Source: Paulinella micropora (lineage: Eukaryota > Cercozoa > Imbricatea > Euglyphida). From it: DNA of 46,990 nucleotides. The first letter of the stretch is position 1, and each line of letters opens with the position of its first letter. The notes beneath the pieces were generated by a model. The model ran no database searches, was not told the DNA's origin, and saw nothing but the letters and a program-made list of their open reading frames with translations. The position numbers and the translations under genes were made by a program. Below are positions 12,081-22,464 of the stretch, in pieces. The stretch is taken from the NCBI GenBank assembly GCA_009731375.1, contig BJOX01000205.1, forward strand, positions 384,436 through 431,425, in the 5' to 3' direction.

Positions 12081-12300
12081 CCGGGGTACCGGCAATTGAA
12101 CGTACCCTGTCGACGGGGAAAGGGGGCTCCGAGGGGCCCTGCTCCCGGGAACAAAAGCCTTGCAATGGTACGTACCCGAAGCGAATTTGCCGGCACAAAA
12201 ATGAATGGCTGAGAATGCTCCAAGGCTCTAAGAGTTGTGCAAGGAAGGTTTATGCCAGTTACCTCCGGCAATGGAACGGAACGTACCCTGGAAAGCGGGG
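10760..12300. repeat. Dispersed repeat family Y (ACGTACCCTGTCGA units)
   Basis: The motif GGCAATTGAACGTACCCTG or close variants recurs near 10763, 11186, 11346, 11488, 12090 and 12268. It is usually followed by TCGA(A/C)GGG, a G-rich run and, 60-80 bp later, TTGTACGTACCCG. Between 11163 and 11530 two units also share the GTTCTGGTCGCGGGTGGCAC segment and the CCACCAGGCGCCCTTTGCGG segment. The family is interleaved with family X, so the two may be parts of one larger decayed element. Confidence 0.7.
10821..11003. other. Poly-G run and assembly gap
   Basis: A (GT)n stretch turns into a run of more than 20 G bases and then N at 10849-11003. The right edge is C-rich. Confidence 0.95.
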
Positions 12301-12715
12301 GGTCCGGGGGGCCATTCCCCCGGAACCCAAGCCCTGTAATTGTACGGACCCGAAGCGAATTAGCCAGCGCCAAAATGAATGGCTGAGAATGCTCCAAGGC
12401 TCCCAAAGTTGGCCAAAAGGGTTGAGAAGCTGATTTTTTGGTTTTCACGGGACGCGCTCTAGGTATTGAACCAGTTGAAAAAGAGATTTACGAAGTGGCA
12501 AAGTAGTGCCAAATGAATGGCTGAGAATGCTCCAAGGCTCAAAGAGTTGTGTCAGAGGGGCTTAGAGGCTGATTATTTGTGTTTTCGCAAGCTTGTCACA
12601 AGCTCTTTTTTAGGGATATAATTGAAATTATGAAATTTAAATGTAATGGCAAAGTAGTGCCAAAATGAATGGCTGAGATTGCTCCAAGGCTGTAAAAGTT
12701 GTGCATATGAGAATG
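12196..12715. repeat. Repeat family Z (AATGAATGGCTGAGAATGCT), four units
   Basis: The segment CAAAATGAATGGCTGAGAAT and the following GCTCCAAGGCT occur near 12196, 12371, 12509 and 12661. Each is followed by an AAAGTTGTGC-like segment. Unit spacing is about 140-175 bp. No open frame spans the units. Confidence 0.8.
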
Positions 12716-12747
12716 AGAGGAAAAGCGACCTTGGGAAGAGGAGGATG

Positions 12748-12783
12748 TGGGGGGGGGGGGGGGGGGGGGCCNNNNNNNNNNNN

Positions 12784-12813
<30 letters not shown>
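12748..12813. other. Poly-G tract with 12-N gap
   Basis: G runs lie on both sides of N at 12772-12783. Any open frame here encodes poly-Gly or poly-Pro and is an artefact. Confidence 0.95.
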
Positions 12814-12814
<1 letters not shown>

Positions 12815-12975
12815 GGTACACAATTTCCATTTTCCCCCTCCCCCCAAACCCCCCTCTTTTTATGAACTAGCTCTCATACTTCTCCCTGTACAATACGCTT
12901 TCGTTAAAGAAGAACAAGCAGAACAGCAGCAGCAGCAGCAACAACAACAACAACAATAACAACAAAAACAACAAC

Positions 12976-13112
12976 GACATCGTTTACTTGTCTTTAAGTG
13001 GGTTTGAAGGCCGTTAGCCATGCACCATCATGCCATTGGCGTAATTGCTTTAATTAAATTAACAACAACAACAACAACAACAACAAACAACAACAACAAC
13101 AACAACAACAAC
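12976..13112 (+). mobile_element. 3' end of a non-LTR retrotransposon with (CAA)n tail (copy A)
   Basis: TTACTTGTCTTTAAGTGGGT and the following CATGCACCATCATGCCA match the terminus of the copy that ends at about 16028. An (ACA)n tail at about 13060-13112 closes it. Only the last 140 bp are present, as expected for 5' truncation. A related GATGAAAGTGGCGAGTGAAG terminus follows directly at 13122-13190, ending in (ATT)n. Confidence 0.6.
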
Positions 13113-13183
13113 GTCGGCCGGGGATGAAAGTGGCGAGTGAAGTCCGTACCCACACACCATCTTGCATTAATCAGTTTGTTTAA

Positions 13184-13235
<52 letters not shown>

Positions 13236-13245
13236 CCGGTCTATT

Positions 13246-13311
13246 TCTGGACCAGTATTTTCATTGAACATACCGGCCCGTCTGGAAGTGTTGGAACTGC
13301 CCTTGCGGGGG
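13246..13311 (+). mobile_element. SINE tail fragment
   Basis: It contains ACCAGTATTTTCATTGAACA, CCGTCTGGAAGTG and TGCCCTTGCGGGGG, identical or nearly identical to the tail behind the tRNA-like heads at 13624 and 13931. It runs into an assembly gap at 13312-13615. Confidence 0.6.
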
Positions 13312-13623
13312 NNNNNNNNNNNNNNNNNNNNNNNNNNNNNNNNNNNNNNNNNNNNNNNNNNNNNNNNNNNNNNNNNNNNNNNNNNNNNNNNNNNNNNNNN
13401 NNNNNNNNNNNNNNNNNNNNNNNNNNNNNNNNNNNNNNNNNNNNNNNNNNNNNNNNNNNNNNNNNNNNNNNNNNNNNNNNNNNNNNNNNNNNNNNNNNNN
13501 NNNNNNNNNNNNNNNNNNNNNNNNNNNNNNNNNNNNNNNNNNNNNNNNNNNNNNNNNNNNNNNNNNNNNNNNNNNNNNNNNNNNNNNNNNNNNNNNNNNN
13601 NNNNNNNNNNNNNNNAATAATAC

Positions 13624-13784
13624 GTGATAGCCCAGTGGTCAAGTTCTACCATCTGGGCCCTGTCGCCAGTTCGATTCCCGTCGGTGCCACCAGTATTTTC
13701 ATTGAACATACCGGTCCGTCTGGACCAGTATTTTCATTGAACGTACCGGTCCGTCTGGAAGTGTTGGAACTGCCCTTGCGGGGG
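13624..13784 (+). mobile_element. tRNA-derived SINE, copy 1
   Basis: The head looks like a tRNA gene: an A-box TAGCCCAGTGG at 13628-13638 and a B-box AGTTCGATTCC at 13668-13678, spaced 40 nt as in tRNA genes. It ends GGTGCCACCA at 13692. Behind it a tail segment of about 36 bp containing ATTTTCATTGAAC is present twice in tandem (13689-13724 and 13725-13759). Then comes GGAAGTGTTGGAACTGCCCT and a gap (13785-13885). A/B boxes plus an unrelated tail are the defining structure of tRNA-derived SINEs, transcribed by RNA polymerase III. Confidence 0.7.
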
Positions 13785-13930
13785 NNNNNNNNNNNNNNNN
13801 NNNNNNNNNNNNNNNNNNNNNNNNNNNNNNNNNNNNNNNNNNNNNNNNNNNNNNNNNNNNNNNNNNNNNNNNNNNNNNNNNNNNNATAATTATAATAATA
13901 ATAATAATTATTATTATTATTATTATTATT

Positions 13931-14027
13931 GGACACCGTGATAGCCCAGTGGTCAAGTTCTACCATTTGGGCCCTGTCGCCAGTTCGATTCCCGTCGGTG
14001 CCACCAGTATTTTCATTGAACATACCG
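13931..14027 (+). mobile_element. tRNA-derived SINE, copy 2
   Basis: A head nearly identical to copy 1 carries the A-box at 13942-13952, the B-box at 13982-13992 and a GGTGCCACCA end at 14006. The 5' side GGACACCG could pair with CGGTGCC as an acceptor-like stem with one extra A. It is preceded by (ATT)n and runs into a gap at 14028-14152. Confidence 0.7.
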
Positions 14028-14227
14028 NNNNNNNNNNNNNNNNNNNNNNNNNNNNNNNNNNNNNNNNNNNNNNNNNNNNNNNNNNNNNNNNNNNNNNNNN
14101 NNNNNNNNNNNNNNNNNNNNNNNNNNNNNNNNNNNNNNNNNNNNNNNNNNNNTGTGGAGACTTTCCTTATGGAATGGAGGACTGGATGCACATGGCCTTT
14201 TGGCTCAGCAATTGGCAGGAGATACAC

Positions 14228-14261
<34 letters not shown>

Positions 14262-14309
14262 GAATTGAACAACAACAACAACTTTCCCTCTCTCTCGTGC
14301 CGTTTGTGA

Positions 14310-15076
14310 CTTCCGTATCGCAACTTACTCGCCTCCTCCTCTCTACGGGCCGCTTTCTGACGTCTTCCGTGACCCAGTGTGTGCGTTAGGGGCTGTCCCC
14401 TTTCTCGTAGCCTACCCCTCCTGTTATCCAGCTGAGGGCTGACTTTCCCTATCTTACCATGCCACCTGCACAGGTTCCTAGCCCTAGGTCCACGAGTCGG
14501 GCCCATGGTCAATGCAGGTTACCGGAGATGACCATGGGGCGGGCGTCCACCACTTGTGCGCATGCTAGACTATGTTCCTGTGCATCTCTTGTTCTGGCTC
14601 TGAAGGTTCTCTAGACAGCTCTCTCTTTCAGACTTTAACGCTTGTGACTAATTGCTGGTGTTTGCTAACCCATTACTAAGACTTAGTATCACGCGTGAGC
14701 TTCTACCTTGTTGCTCGAACTGGTTTCTCATCGTCACGACGAGTTTTCCCTCCCCCTTCATCTCCCTTCTCTCTTCCTCTTCCTTCCCTTAAGTAGGCTA
14801 GCTCTAACGGTTCTAGTCTGCATCCCTCACTATCTTTCCTCTTCTCCCTCTCTTGTTGTTGTTCGACTATAGGGCACACTCTTATGCTCATTCCTTCTTT
14901 ATTTTTGTTTCATATTTTGAGCAGTAGAGATCTATGGTTTTAGCAGGCTCTGGCGTCCCGTCGGTTGGGGATGAAAGTGGCGAGTGAAGGACGTAGCCGC
15001 ACACCATCTTGCATTAATTAATTTATTTAAATTTATTATTATTACTAAATTGGACAAAACAACAACAACAACAACT
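14310..15076 (+). mobile_element. Non-LTR retrotransposon 3' fragment (copy B)
   Basis: About 0.65 kb of pyrimidine-rich sequence is shared with copies C and D: a CTAGGTCCACGAGTCGGGCC segment, GCTTGTGACTAATTGCTGGT, a GTTGTTGTTCGACTATAG-like segment and the end signature GCTCTGGCGTCCCG (14948-14961). It continues through a GATGAAAGTGGCGAGTGAAG terminus to an (ACA)n tail at about 15056-15076. This fits the 3' untranslated region of a LINE that was 5'-truncated on insertion. Confidence 0.55.
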
Positions 15077-15112
15077 CTCTCTCTCCCTCTCTCTCTCTCT
15101 CTCTCACTCGCG

Positions 15113-15145
<33 letters not shown>

Positions 15146-15205
15146 ACTCGCTCTCTCTCTCTATCTATCTCTCTCTCTCTCTATCTCTCTCTCTCTCTCC
15201 CTTTC
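15077..15205. repeat. (CT)n microsatellite
   Basis: The tract is CTCTCT with TCACTCG and TATC interruptions. A similar run lies at about 16548-16580 inside copy D. Confidence 0.9.
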
Positions 15206-15227
15206 CTTCTCATCTGCTGCATGTGAC

Positions 15228-16028
15228 TCCACTGTCACAGCCTCTCGCCCCTTCTCTCCTGCGGGCTTCCTCACCCCGCAACTGGACGTCTTCTATGGCC
15301 CAGCTAGTGCGCTAGGGAGTGATCCTTCTTTCGCAGCTTCCCTTCTCTTGGGTCAGCGGAGAGGGCAGCTCAATCCCTCTCCTTTTCCTGTTTCCCTTGG
15401 CCCTGGTGTCACAGCCCTAGGTTCAGAAGGGGTCCATGATCCACTTGCAGGCTATCCTGGTGGCCATGGGGCTCTTACCACCTGCTTGAATGCTAGGATG
15501 TAACTCCTTGCAATTTCTGACCTTGAAGATTTCTAGACAGCTCTCTCTTTCGGCCTCCAGCGCTTGTGACTAATTGCTGGTGCTTGCCTGCTCCATTCGA
15601 CTTGTTCGTTTCACACGCGAGCCTCCAACTCGTTGCTCAGACTGTTTTCCCATTGGCCATGGCGAGTTTCTCCTCCCCCTTCATCTTCCCTCTCTCTCCC
15701 TTTTCAGTGGACTTGCTCCCCTCTCGAGGCTTGTCCTGCTCCTCACCGCTTTTCCTCTTCTCCCTCTTATGTTGTTGTTTTACTATAGTGCATGCTCTTC
15801 TGCTCCTCTTTCCTCTTTCTTTATTTCTTGTCTTTGAGCTCTAGAGTCCTATAGTACAGTGAGACATGCTCTGGCGTCCCGAGTCGGCCGGGGATGATTA
15901 GACATCTACTTGTCTTTAAGTGGGTTTAAGGCCGTTATCCATGCACCATCATGCCACTGGTTTAATTACTGTAATTAAATTTACAACAACAACAACAACG
16001 ACGACGACGACGACAACAACAACAACAA
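15228..16028 (+). mobile_element. Non-LTR retrotransposon 3' fragment (copy C)
   Basis: It has the same body as copies B and D (GCTTGTGACTAATTGCTGGT at about 15563, then a GTTGTTGTTTTACTATAGTG segment and GCTCTGGCGTCCCGAG at about 15870). The terminus TTACTTGTCTTTAAGTGGGT is shared with copy A. It ends in an (ACA)n/(CGA)n tail at about 15984-16028. Confidence 0.6.
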
Positions 16029-16542
16029 CTCTTCGCTCGAACGAACACCCAGATCTCCGTGTGTGGTGGCTTCCCGGACAGAACTGCCCCCGAACGCGCT
16101 TATCGATGTGTCTCTTGCCACGCCCACGGCGGAGTCAGTGGTTCGTACTGCTGGCATTGCTCCCCTTGCAGCAGCAAATGCGAGGGAAAACATCAAGAGA
16201 AGGCGGTACGGTGAAATGGCAACCCAACTTAACGCGTCCTTTGTCCCCTTCGTCCTTGAGCCATCCGGAGTGCTAGGACGATCTGCGCTTAAGTTTCTAC
16301 TTCGATTGAAGATTTGCAGAGACACTCTCTCCAGAGGCGCCTCTATCCTTCCCTCACGCACCCGGGCCCATCAGCAGCTTGATGGCAGCTTCCCAGAATC
16401 TGGTAGAGGGCTCACATAATTTTTTCGGGCAAGCGAATGCACGGATTCTTGACCGTGCGCGGCAGGAAATGTGGGACACCTTCGAACCTACGGTGTTGTA
16501 CTAATCGTGCCCAGTACTTGCTCTCTAGCTCTCTCCTGTCTC

Positions 16543-16583
<41 letters not shown>

Positions 16584-17473
16584 TTTCCTCGCCCTTTTTG
16601 TGCTATCTGTGACCCTTTTGTCACAGCCCACTCGCCCTCCTCTTTTGTGACTGCCTCTCCCCACTCCTCCATGCCCTCCCGACCCAGTTAGCGTGCTAGG
16701 GGGTGCTCCCTCTCTCGCCGTCTTCCCTTCCGTTAGCCAGATGATTGGGCTTTTTCTCCCTTTCTCCCCTGACTCTCTTGCACGGGTTCTTAGTCCTAGG
16801 TCCACGAGTCGGGCCCATGGCCATTGCAGGTTACCTTGTGGCCTGGGGCGGGCGTCCACCACTTGTGCGTATGCTAGGCTATGCTACCTTGTGTCGCTTT
16901 CTCTGGCTTGAAGGTTTTCTTTACAGTTCTCTCCTTCGGCCTCCAGCGCATGTGACTATTTGTGGTGTTTGCCTACCCCATACTATGTTCTTAGTATCGC
17001 GCGTGAGCATCTCACTTTTTGCTCGGACACTGCTCTCATGGTCTTGGCGAGTCTCTACTCCTCCTTCTTCTCCCTTCTCTGTCTTCCTCTTCTCCCTCTT
17101 GGTAGGCAAGTTCTCCTCGCTATTGTCTGCCTCTCTCACTACCTTTCCTCCTCTCCCTCCCCTGTTGTTGACCACTATAGTGCACGTCCTCTGGCTCTCT
17201 TTTCCTCTATCTATATTTTTTGTTTTTGAGCCTCTGGATCATAAGTACTATCATATAGTGCAGTGAGCAAGCTCTGGCGTCTCGAATCGGCACGAGGACG
17301 ATTATTTTCTTGAAGTGGCGTATATCTGGGGGTATACACATACGAGTCGAAAGCCACACACCAACTTGCCACTGGTTTAGTTAATATTGATTAATGTTAA
17401 TATTAATTAGATTGCTCTGCAACCGTTGTATTATTATCATTAAATTTAACAACAACAACAACAACAACAACGA
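16029..17473 (+). mobile_element. Non-LTR retrotransposon 3' end, longest copy (copy D)
   Basis: This copy reaches furthest upstream and includes a coding piece (16063-16419) before the shared pyrimidine-rich 3' region (about 16600-17285) and an (ACA)n tail at about 17449-17473. It shows that copies A-C are ends of a protein-coding LINE. Confidence 0.6.
16063..16419 (+). pseudogene. C-terminal remnant of a LINE reverse-transcriptase ORF
   Basis: The open frame of about 118 residues has no likely start of its own and ends at a TGA. It contains LIDVSLATPTAESVVR, an Ala-rich helix with NIKRRRYGEMA, then FVPFVLEPSGVLGRSALKFL. This order (a short DV..PTA segment, an Ala-rich basic helix, then F.PF..E..G.LG..A..FL) resembles the C-terminal tail of non-LTR retrotransposon polymerases as I know them in algae and oomycetes. 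That assignment is by recognition only. The RT catalytic core is absent, consistent with 5' truncation. Confidence 0.5.
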
Positions 17474-18334
17474 CAAATAAAAAAAGGAGTACGAGGAGTA
17501 GGGACGAGGAAATGTATGCGGGAAGTCATATGTGACTAAAATTAAGGTCCAATTTTGAGGGATGGAGGGGTTTGAAAATCTATGTCAAGCGAGGGGAGGA
17601 ACTGGAACGAGAGAATATTTGAACCTGGTGAAAGTACTTTCGCCAAAATAGAGGCCGAAGGTGATTCGGTTGGCATTTCCGTGAATCTTATATGAGCAGC
17701 CTTTCACAGAAACTTATATGTGAGCAGCCGTCGTCTTCGTCGTCGTCGTCGCTGTTATCTAGTGTACTCAACCAAAAACATTCCGTGATTTTTGAAAAAA
17801 GACCGACTTTTGCGTGTGGGTGGTCTACCAACGGGGGAAATGTTTTGCAAATGTTTTGCCAAATACACAGGGTCAGGCAGGCACTTTCCAAAATCATGTG
17901 AAGTTGTCGAATTAGGCAACACATCCCCCTGTGGCTATTGCCGTTTTGTATTACTTCGGCGGTGGCACCGCGCGAAAACATATGCGGAAATAAAAGATTA
18001 GCCAAAATTATACGGTTTTTACGTATTATTTCAAGGAAATTTTCTATTTATGAATGACATTTTAGGTTAGTATGCGACTGCACAAACGATATTTTGCGGA
18101 AAATTAGCTCTTTTCATGTTGAAAAATCAGTTTAAACGTTACTTGTTATAATTAACATAAATGTGATCTGAGCTGATCTTCGCTAGGACTACTCTAGCTA
18201 GTAGCTAGTAGGAATGGCATTTGATTCTACTAAAACATACAGACATACTAGACATACTCATGATCAGGATGTGGACGAATACAGGTAATCTAAAATAGGA
18301 AATTTTCACAATGTGCAGAGGGGGGGGGGGTTGG
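17474..18334. other. No supported gene
   Basis: The sequence is unique and about 40-45% GC. A short plus-strand frame near 17870-18001 contains HFPKSCEVVELGNTSPCGYC and could be a fragment of a coding exon. It overlaps antisense frames of equal quality, so I leave it unassigned. An assembly gap follows at 18335-18428 between G runs. Confidence 0.4.
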
Positions 18335-18501
18335 NNNNNNNNNNNNNNNNNNNNNNNNNNNNNNNNNNNNNNNNNNNNNNNNNNNNNNNNNNNNNNNNNN
18401 NNNNNNNNNNNNNNNNNNNNNNNNNNNNCGGGGGGGGGGGGGTGTAATTTTCACAGAGGATGCAAGAGAATGCCAAAAGTACCCGCGACTTCATCTAGTT
18501 C

Positions 18502-18855
18502 ATGTCAGACAATGTGTGTGAGGATGATGAAGATTTATATGTTTCAGGATCGTCAGATGATGACGATCAAGAATCTCAACCAGGATGTTTTAAAGACATG
18601 TACACACCGTTAAGTTTTTCTTCAATAGAATATGGAAAAGAAACTATTCGCAAATTATGTGCAGAGGAAATGACACATCTTACCAAAAAGAGAAGATCTG
18701 CACATAAAGCTTACTGCTTTCTAAACGTGATTGTTTCCAAAGAAACTGCTTTGGTGTGAACTGTAAGTGTTATGTTGTTCTTAATGAAAACAAAGCTACT
18801 TCTCGATGTCACATTTCTTGTATTGAGGATCACACATGCAACCCAGACTCACTTC
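18502..18855 (+). pseudogene. Cys/His-rich remnant, possibly a transposase N-terminus
   Basis: An acidic leader (EDDEDLYVSGSSDDDDQE) and a basic helix (MTHLTKKRRSAHKA) are in one frame. After a frame change near 18730 the sequence reads RDCFQRNCFGVNCKCYVV and then TSRCHISCIEDHTC. The C-x-C, then C-H-x2-C-x3-H-x-C spacing resembles the zinc-binding N-terminal regions of Mutator-like/FAR1-type proteins. The match is weak, and no catalytic domain follows within 1.4 kb. I infer a decayed mobile-element fragment. Confidence 0.3.
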
Positions 18856-18859
18856 TTTT

Positions 18860-20300
18860 TCATCTTTCCCTGTGGTTTAAAGAGACATACCTTTCTCTTT
18901 TTTCCTTTTCTTATTTTTTTTAGCGAGACAAGTCACTGACAATTTACTGACCCATCGTTAGTCACTCATTCTGTACGCAACTCTACTCAACCGTTAGGTC
19001 TGGGGGGGGGGGTGCTATCAGACTGACTGAGCACTTTAACGACCTGCCAAAATCATTACAGTTGAATTTTTCATTGTTTTTGACAGGCCCGTTAGATTCT
19101 TCTCTGCACGACGTTTCTACTTCACTAACTAGTTTTCGATTTCCTTCAGAAATGACTGTAAACGATCATGGAAAATCAAAGTTCTTTTTAGAAAGGATCA
19201 ACTATTGCCTTTTTCCCACTCTATTGCTTTTCCCCCTTATTTCCCTTAAAACACACACGTTGCTGTAAATTTGTGGACGAAGGTAACAATGTAACACACA
19301 CTGTATACTACATCGTTATTTCGCTGTCAGTTTTCACTGGAATTCATTTATGGAAGTGATTACTTGTTATTAAATCTATTATAAGATGAATTCTTATTAC
19401 ATTTCCGATTTGAAGAATATTTCCGGTTTTAATGTTATATTAGGATAAAGGATATGGGGGGAGCTTGGAAGCTTGGACTCCATAGGGCCTGTAAATCCTA
19501 TATAATTTTACGCTTAACCGTTTACCGAAGTGATGAATGTTGTTAGAATGTAAGTTCCACAAAGATATGGCATCCTTATTCATTAGCATCACACGTTAAT
19601 AGCGTTAACCTGAACATTTTTGGAACAAATGTAGTAACTGTTTGTAGGATAATGAAAATTAGTAGGAAATTTCGTGGAATTTAGCAGTTTTTCCCGGGCC
19701 TGGGAATTTATAGCAAAATAAGGGAAATTGCACTTATGTGTTATTGCTTGTTGGTATGTTTTGGCATTTGTGCAGGTTACTGACAAAAGAATCGTGTCAG
19801 TTGACCCGGTCATAGGGACACTCCGTTTCTTGCGGGGTTTTCCCTTGGGCTTTTTGTTTGGGTTTAATTCTGAAATCCCTTTCTGTTATATATAGAAGTG
19901 GATGTTAGCATTGAACCAGTTGTGTTCATTATTAAATTCTCTTTTCCTTGAGTTCGTAAGGGTAAGACCAAGTGTCTTGTTACATTTGGAGTCCCTTTGT
20001 ATTTTTTGAAATCATAGGATTCGGAATTTTGGACGACGCACTCTCTGGGAACAAGCTCAGTCACTGTTGTTGACTGTGTCTTGGTGAGGGTGTCAAGTAG
20101 CTTCTCGAAGATCAGTCGTCTGTGCTGGTCGTGTGAGATAGTGCTTTCAGTCGTCTTTGGAAAGGGAAACTGTAGGTTGTAAGGGGGGTTTTCGAGATCT
20201 ATAGGGAAGGACCCTGATCTCGAAACTTGGACTTTGACACCTAGGATGTTATTGTGGCAACAGGGGCGACATACGATCCTTACAGGACTCTTGTGTTTAG
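18860..20300. other. No supported gene
   Basis: The AT-rich unique DNA has short frames only. A G run lies at about 19002-19011. A minus-strand frame of about 188 codons covers 19864-20430 but has no convincing ATG start or motif. Confidence 0.4.
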
Positions 20301-20303
20301 CAG

Positions 20304-20954
20304 TTGCAGGGGAATGCTGTGGGGGATTTTCTACTACATGTAGCGTCGGACTACATAGTAGGATCCACGGAGCAGCATGAGTTTTTGGAACACTTTGTCC
20401 CTTTGGCAAGTAAGTACAAGGACAAATCACGGGATCAGGAGGTGTTCGAGTGGTTGAAGGCCGAAAACAGTGACTTTGCTAAATGAGGGGCGGCCTCCTT
20501 TGCCATATTAACGGCTTATTCACCTAGTGAACCTAGGCTAAAAACTTTGGTACCCATGCAGGTTAGGAGGATGGTGGCTAGGATGTTTGTGTCCATGCAC
20601 CTCCATGACATGCAGATGGTGGGTCATGCAAGATTTGAGAGCTCGGATGAGGAATACTATCCGACGCCTATCCCTTCTGAACAGTTTGATGTCCTATTCC
20701 TGTAACAATTCCTCATGACGGGTGTGGAATCGAAATACAACTGGTCTGAGAAATTTTATGGGAGTGTGAGGACGGACCCTGCGAAGGAAGAAACCTCTGA
20801 CATGACCATCGTGGCTGCTTTCTTCAAAGACGAGGTTTGGCCCATGGTGACCAATGCGTTTACCAAGGCGGTTAAGAATTGGAATGCCGCTAAGGAGAAG
20901 ATGATATGCACTCTACGTTGGAAAGGCAACATCGAGTTACTATTTGAGTCGTAA
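20304..20954 (+). pseudogene. Broken ORF of unknown family, two in-frame stops
   Basis: A single frame of about 217 codons reads as ordinary protein throughout: STEQHEFLEHFVPLASKYKD, then SEPRLKTLVPMQVRRMVARM, then EKFYGSVRTDPAKEETSDMT and a Trp/Lys-rich end. It is interrupted by TGA at about 20484 and TAA at about 20703. No ATG precedes it in frame. It lies about 300 bp upstream of the copia gag and on the same strand, so it may be part of an older element. I do not recognise a domain. Confidence 0.4.
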
Positions 20955-21259
20955 TTATGATTGATTTCTATGTGCGGTAACATTTTACTAAGTCATAATT
21001 AGTAGTAACGGTAATGGGTAATCCAAGTCAATTGTGCACGTTACGCTTTTACCATTGTGCACCGGACCATATTATTGAGAGTCAGTTACTGCTAGTCACG
21101 CACTTAGACTAGTTAGCTCTTTTGCAGTTCAGTTCTGCGTTTATGTCTTCGGATTAAAGTGGCTGTGAGCAACCTGGCTTTTAACGAAGTCTCCCGGCAA
21201 ACCGCAAGTGAAAGGTAGGGTAAGGTCCGTGAGTGACCGGTTTATACCTAGTCATCGGT

Positions 21260-22464
21260 CATGAGCCGTTGAGATAGTGGTTCATCACAGCAATACACGA
21301 ACTGGAAACAGTTCTTATCTCACGCACCCGTCTATGACGGTGTCACGGAACATCTCCAAGGATTTTACTATCAGCTAGAGGAATATGCTTACGGTATTAG
21401 TGCAATTCTCGGGGACATGGTTAAAGACGCATTTCTCGATGAGGTAGCTGCTAAGAGGAAATACAGATGAAATTTAAGTCGTATGAGAGCAGCAGAGGAA
21501 GCAGATGAACCAAGAGAACCGACAGAAGAAGATTCACCAGACGTGAGTGAAGAAAGTGAGGAAGAAGACAAAGAGAAAGACTCATCATCCTCATCAACAT
21601 CATCACGCACAAGACGATCAGACCCAAAGAGGAAAACACTAGAGAAGCCGAAAGACTATGCGAAATGGAGTAATGAGCAGAAGGTAGCTTGGGAGGAAAA
21701 AGCGAAGAGAAGAGCGAGACGAGCACAAACGAGAGCAGTGAAAAGCATACACAGTGTGACGAAGAGAGCATACAAGAGGGAGCAAAAATATTTGCAGCGA
21801 TGTAAATTATTTCAGCTACTCATCACCACTGCATTCTCTAACTATAAGGTTGTCGCATATCTCAGAAGCCGTAATGCTCAAGATCTGTTCGATAAAGTCT
21901 GCATTGTCAAGAAAAAATTCGGACATTTCCGGAGCAGCAAGATATTTGGAAGCAAAGAAGTTCAGAGAGAGAGATCCTAGAAAGAACGAAGACGTAGACG
22001 CCTGGCTCACCAGGTACCTACTGAAGAAAGAATGGCTTGAAAAGCTAAGAGGAGAGAAGTTCGAAGAAGACGAATCAACAAACCGGTTGCTAGAGAAGCT
22101 GAGTACGCACCCAGCCTATGGTGCTAAATACTTTGCTGATCACTATCGCATGGCACCAGCCATACGACCCAAGCACAACGACATAGTTGAGGCAGCTAGA
22201 GAGGTTTACGTGCTTTGGGAGGCAACCAACAGACAGAAGAAGTATGAGAAAGGGAAGAGTAGTAGTAAAGCAGATGGAGAAGGAGCAGCTTTATTGCTAG
22301 CAGGAGAGGAAGAAGAGGAGGGAAGGAAGAGTGGGAAGAGCAAGTACAAACAAAAAGGTGAGTACGGGGGCAAGCATGATGGGGTAGTGACAGAACGGAA
22401 GGAATGGTGGCTCACTGCAGTTTGTTAAAACTGCAGCGAGACTGGACACACTAAACGCTTTTGC
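21260..22464 (+). pseudogene. copia gag with CCHC zinc knuckle, disrupted
   Basis: The frame begins MSR, hits TGA at about 21269, then reads TNWKQFLSHAPVYDGVTEHL and AYGISAILGDMV. It hits TGA at about 21466, continues through an acidic Ser-rich part (21483-21640) and shifts frame near 21850. A Lys/Glu-rich region follows to 22425. The nucleocapsid zinc knuckle (22423-22464) should read C-x2-C-x4-H-x4-C and does so (NCSETGHTKRFC) except that the second position is a TAA stop. Gag would package element RNA in virus-like particles. Confidence 0.7.

Noticed and set aside
13167-14512. Minus-strand frames containing MFNENTGGTDGNRTGDRA repeats
   Set aside because: They are antisense translations of the SINE copies and gaps; the repeat is explained by A/B-box DNA.
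19864-20430. Minus-strand frame of about 188 codons
   Set aside because: It starts only at GTG, shows no motif or splice context, and overlaps the plus-strand frame at 20304-20954. It may deserve a translated search but I cannot support it.
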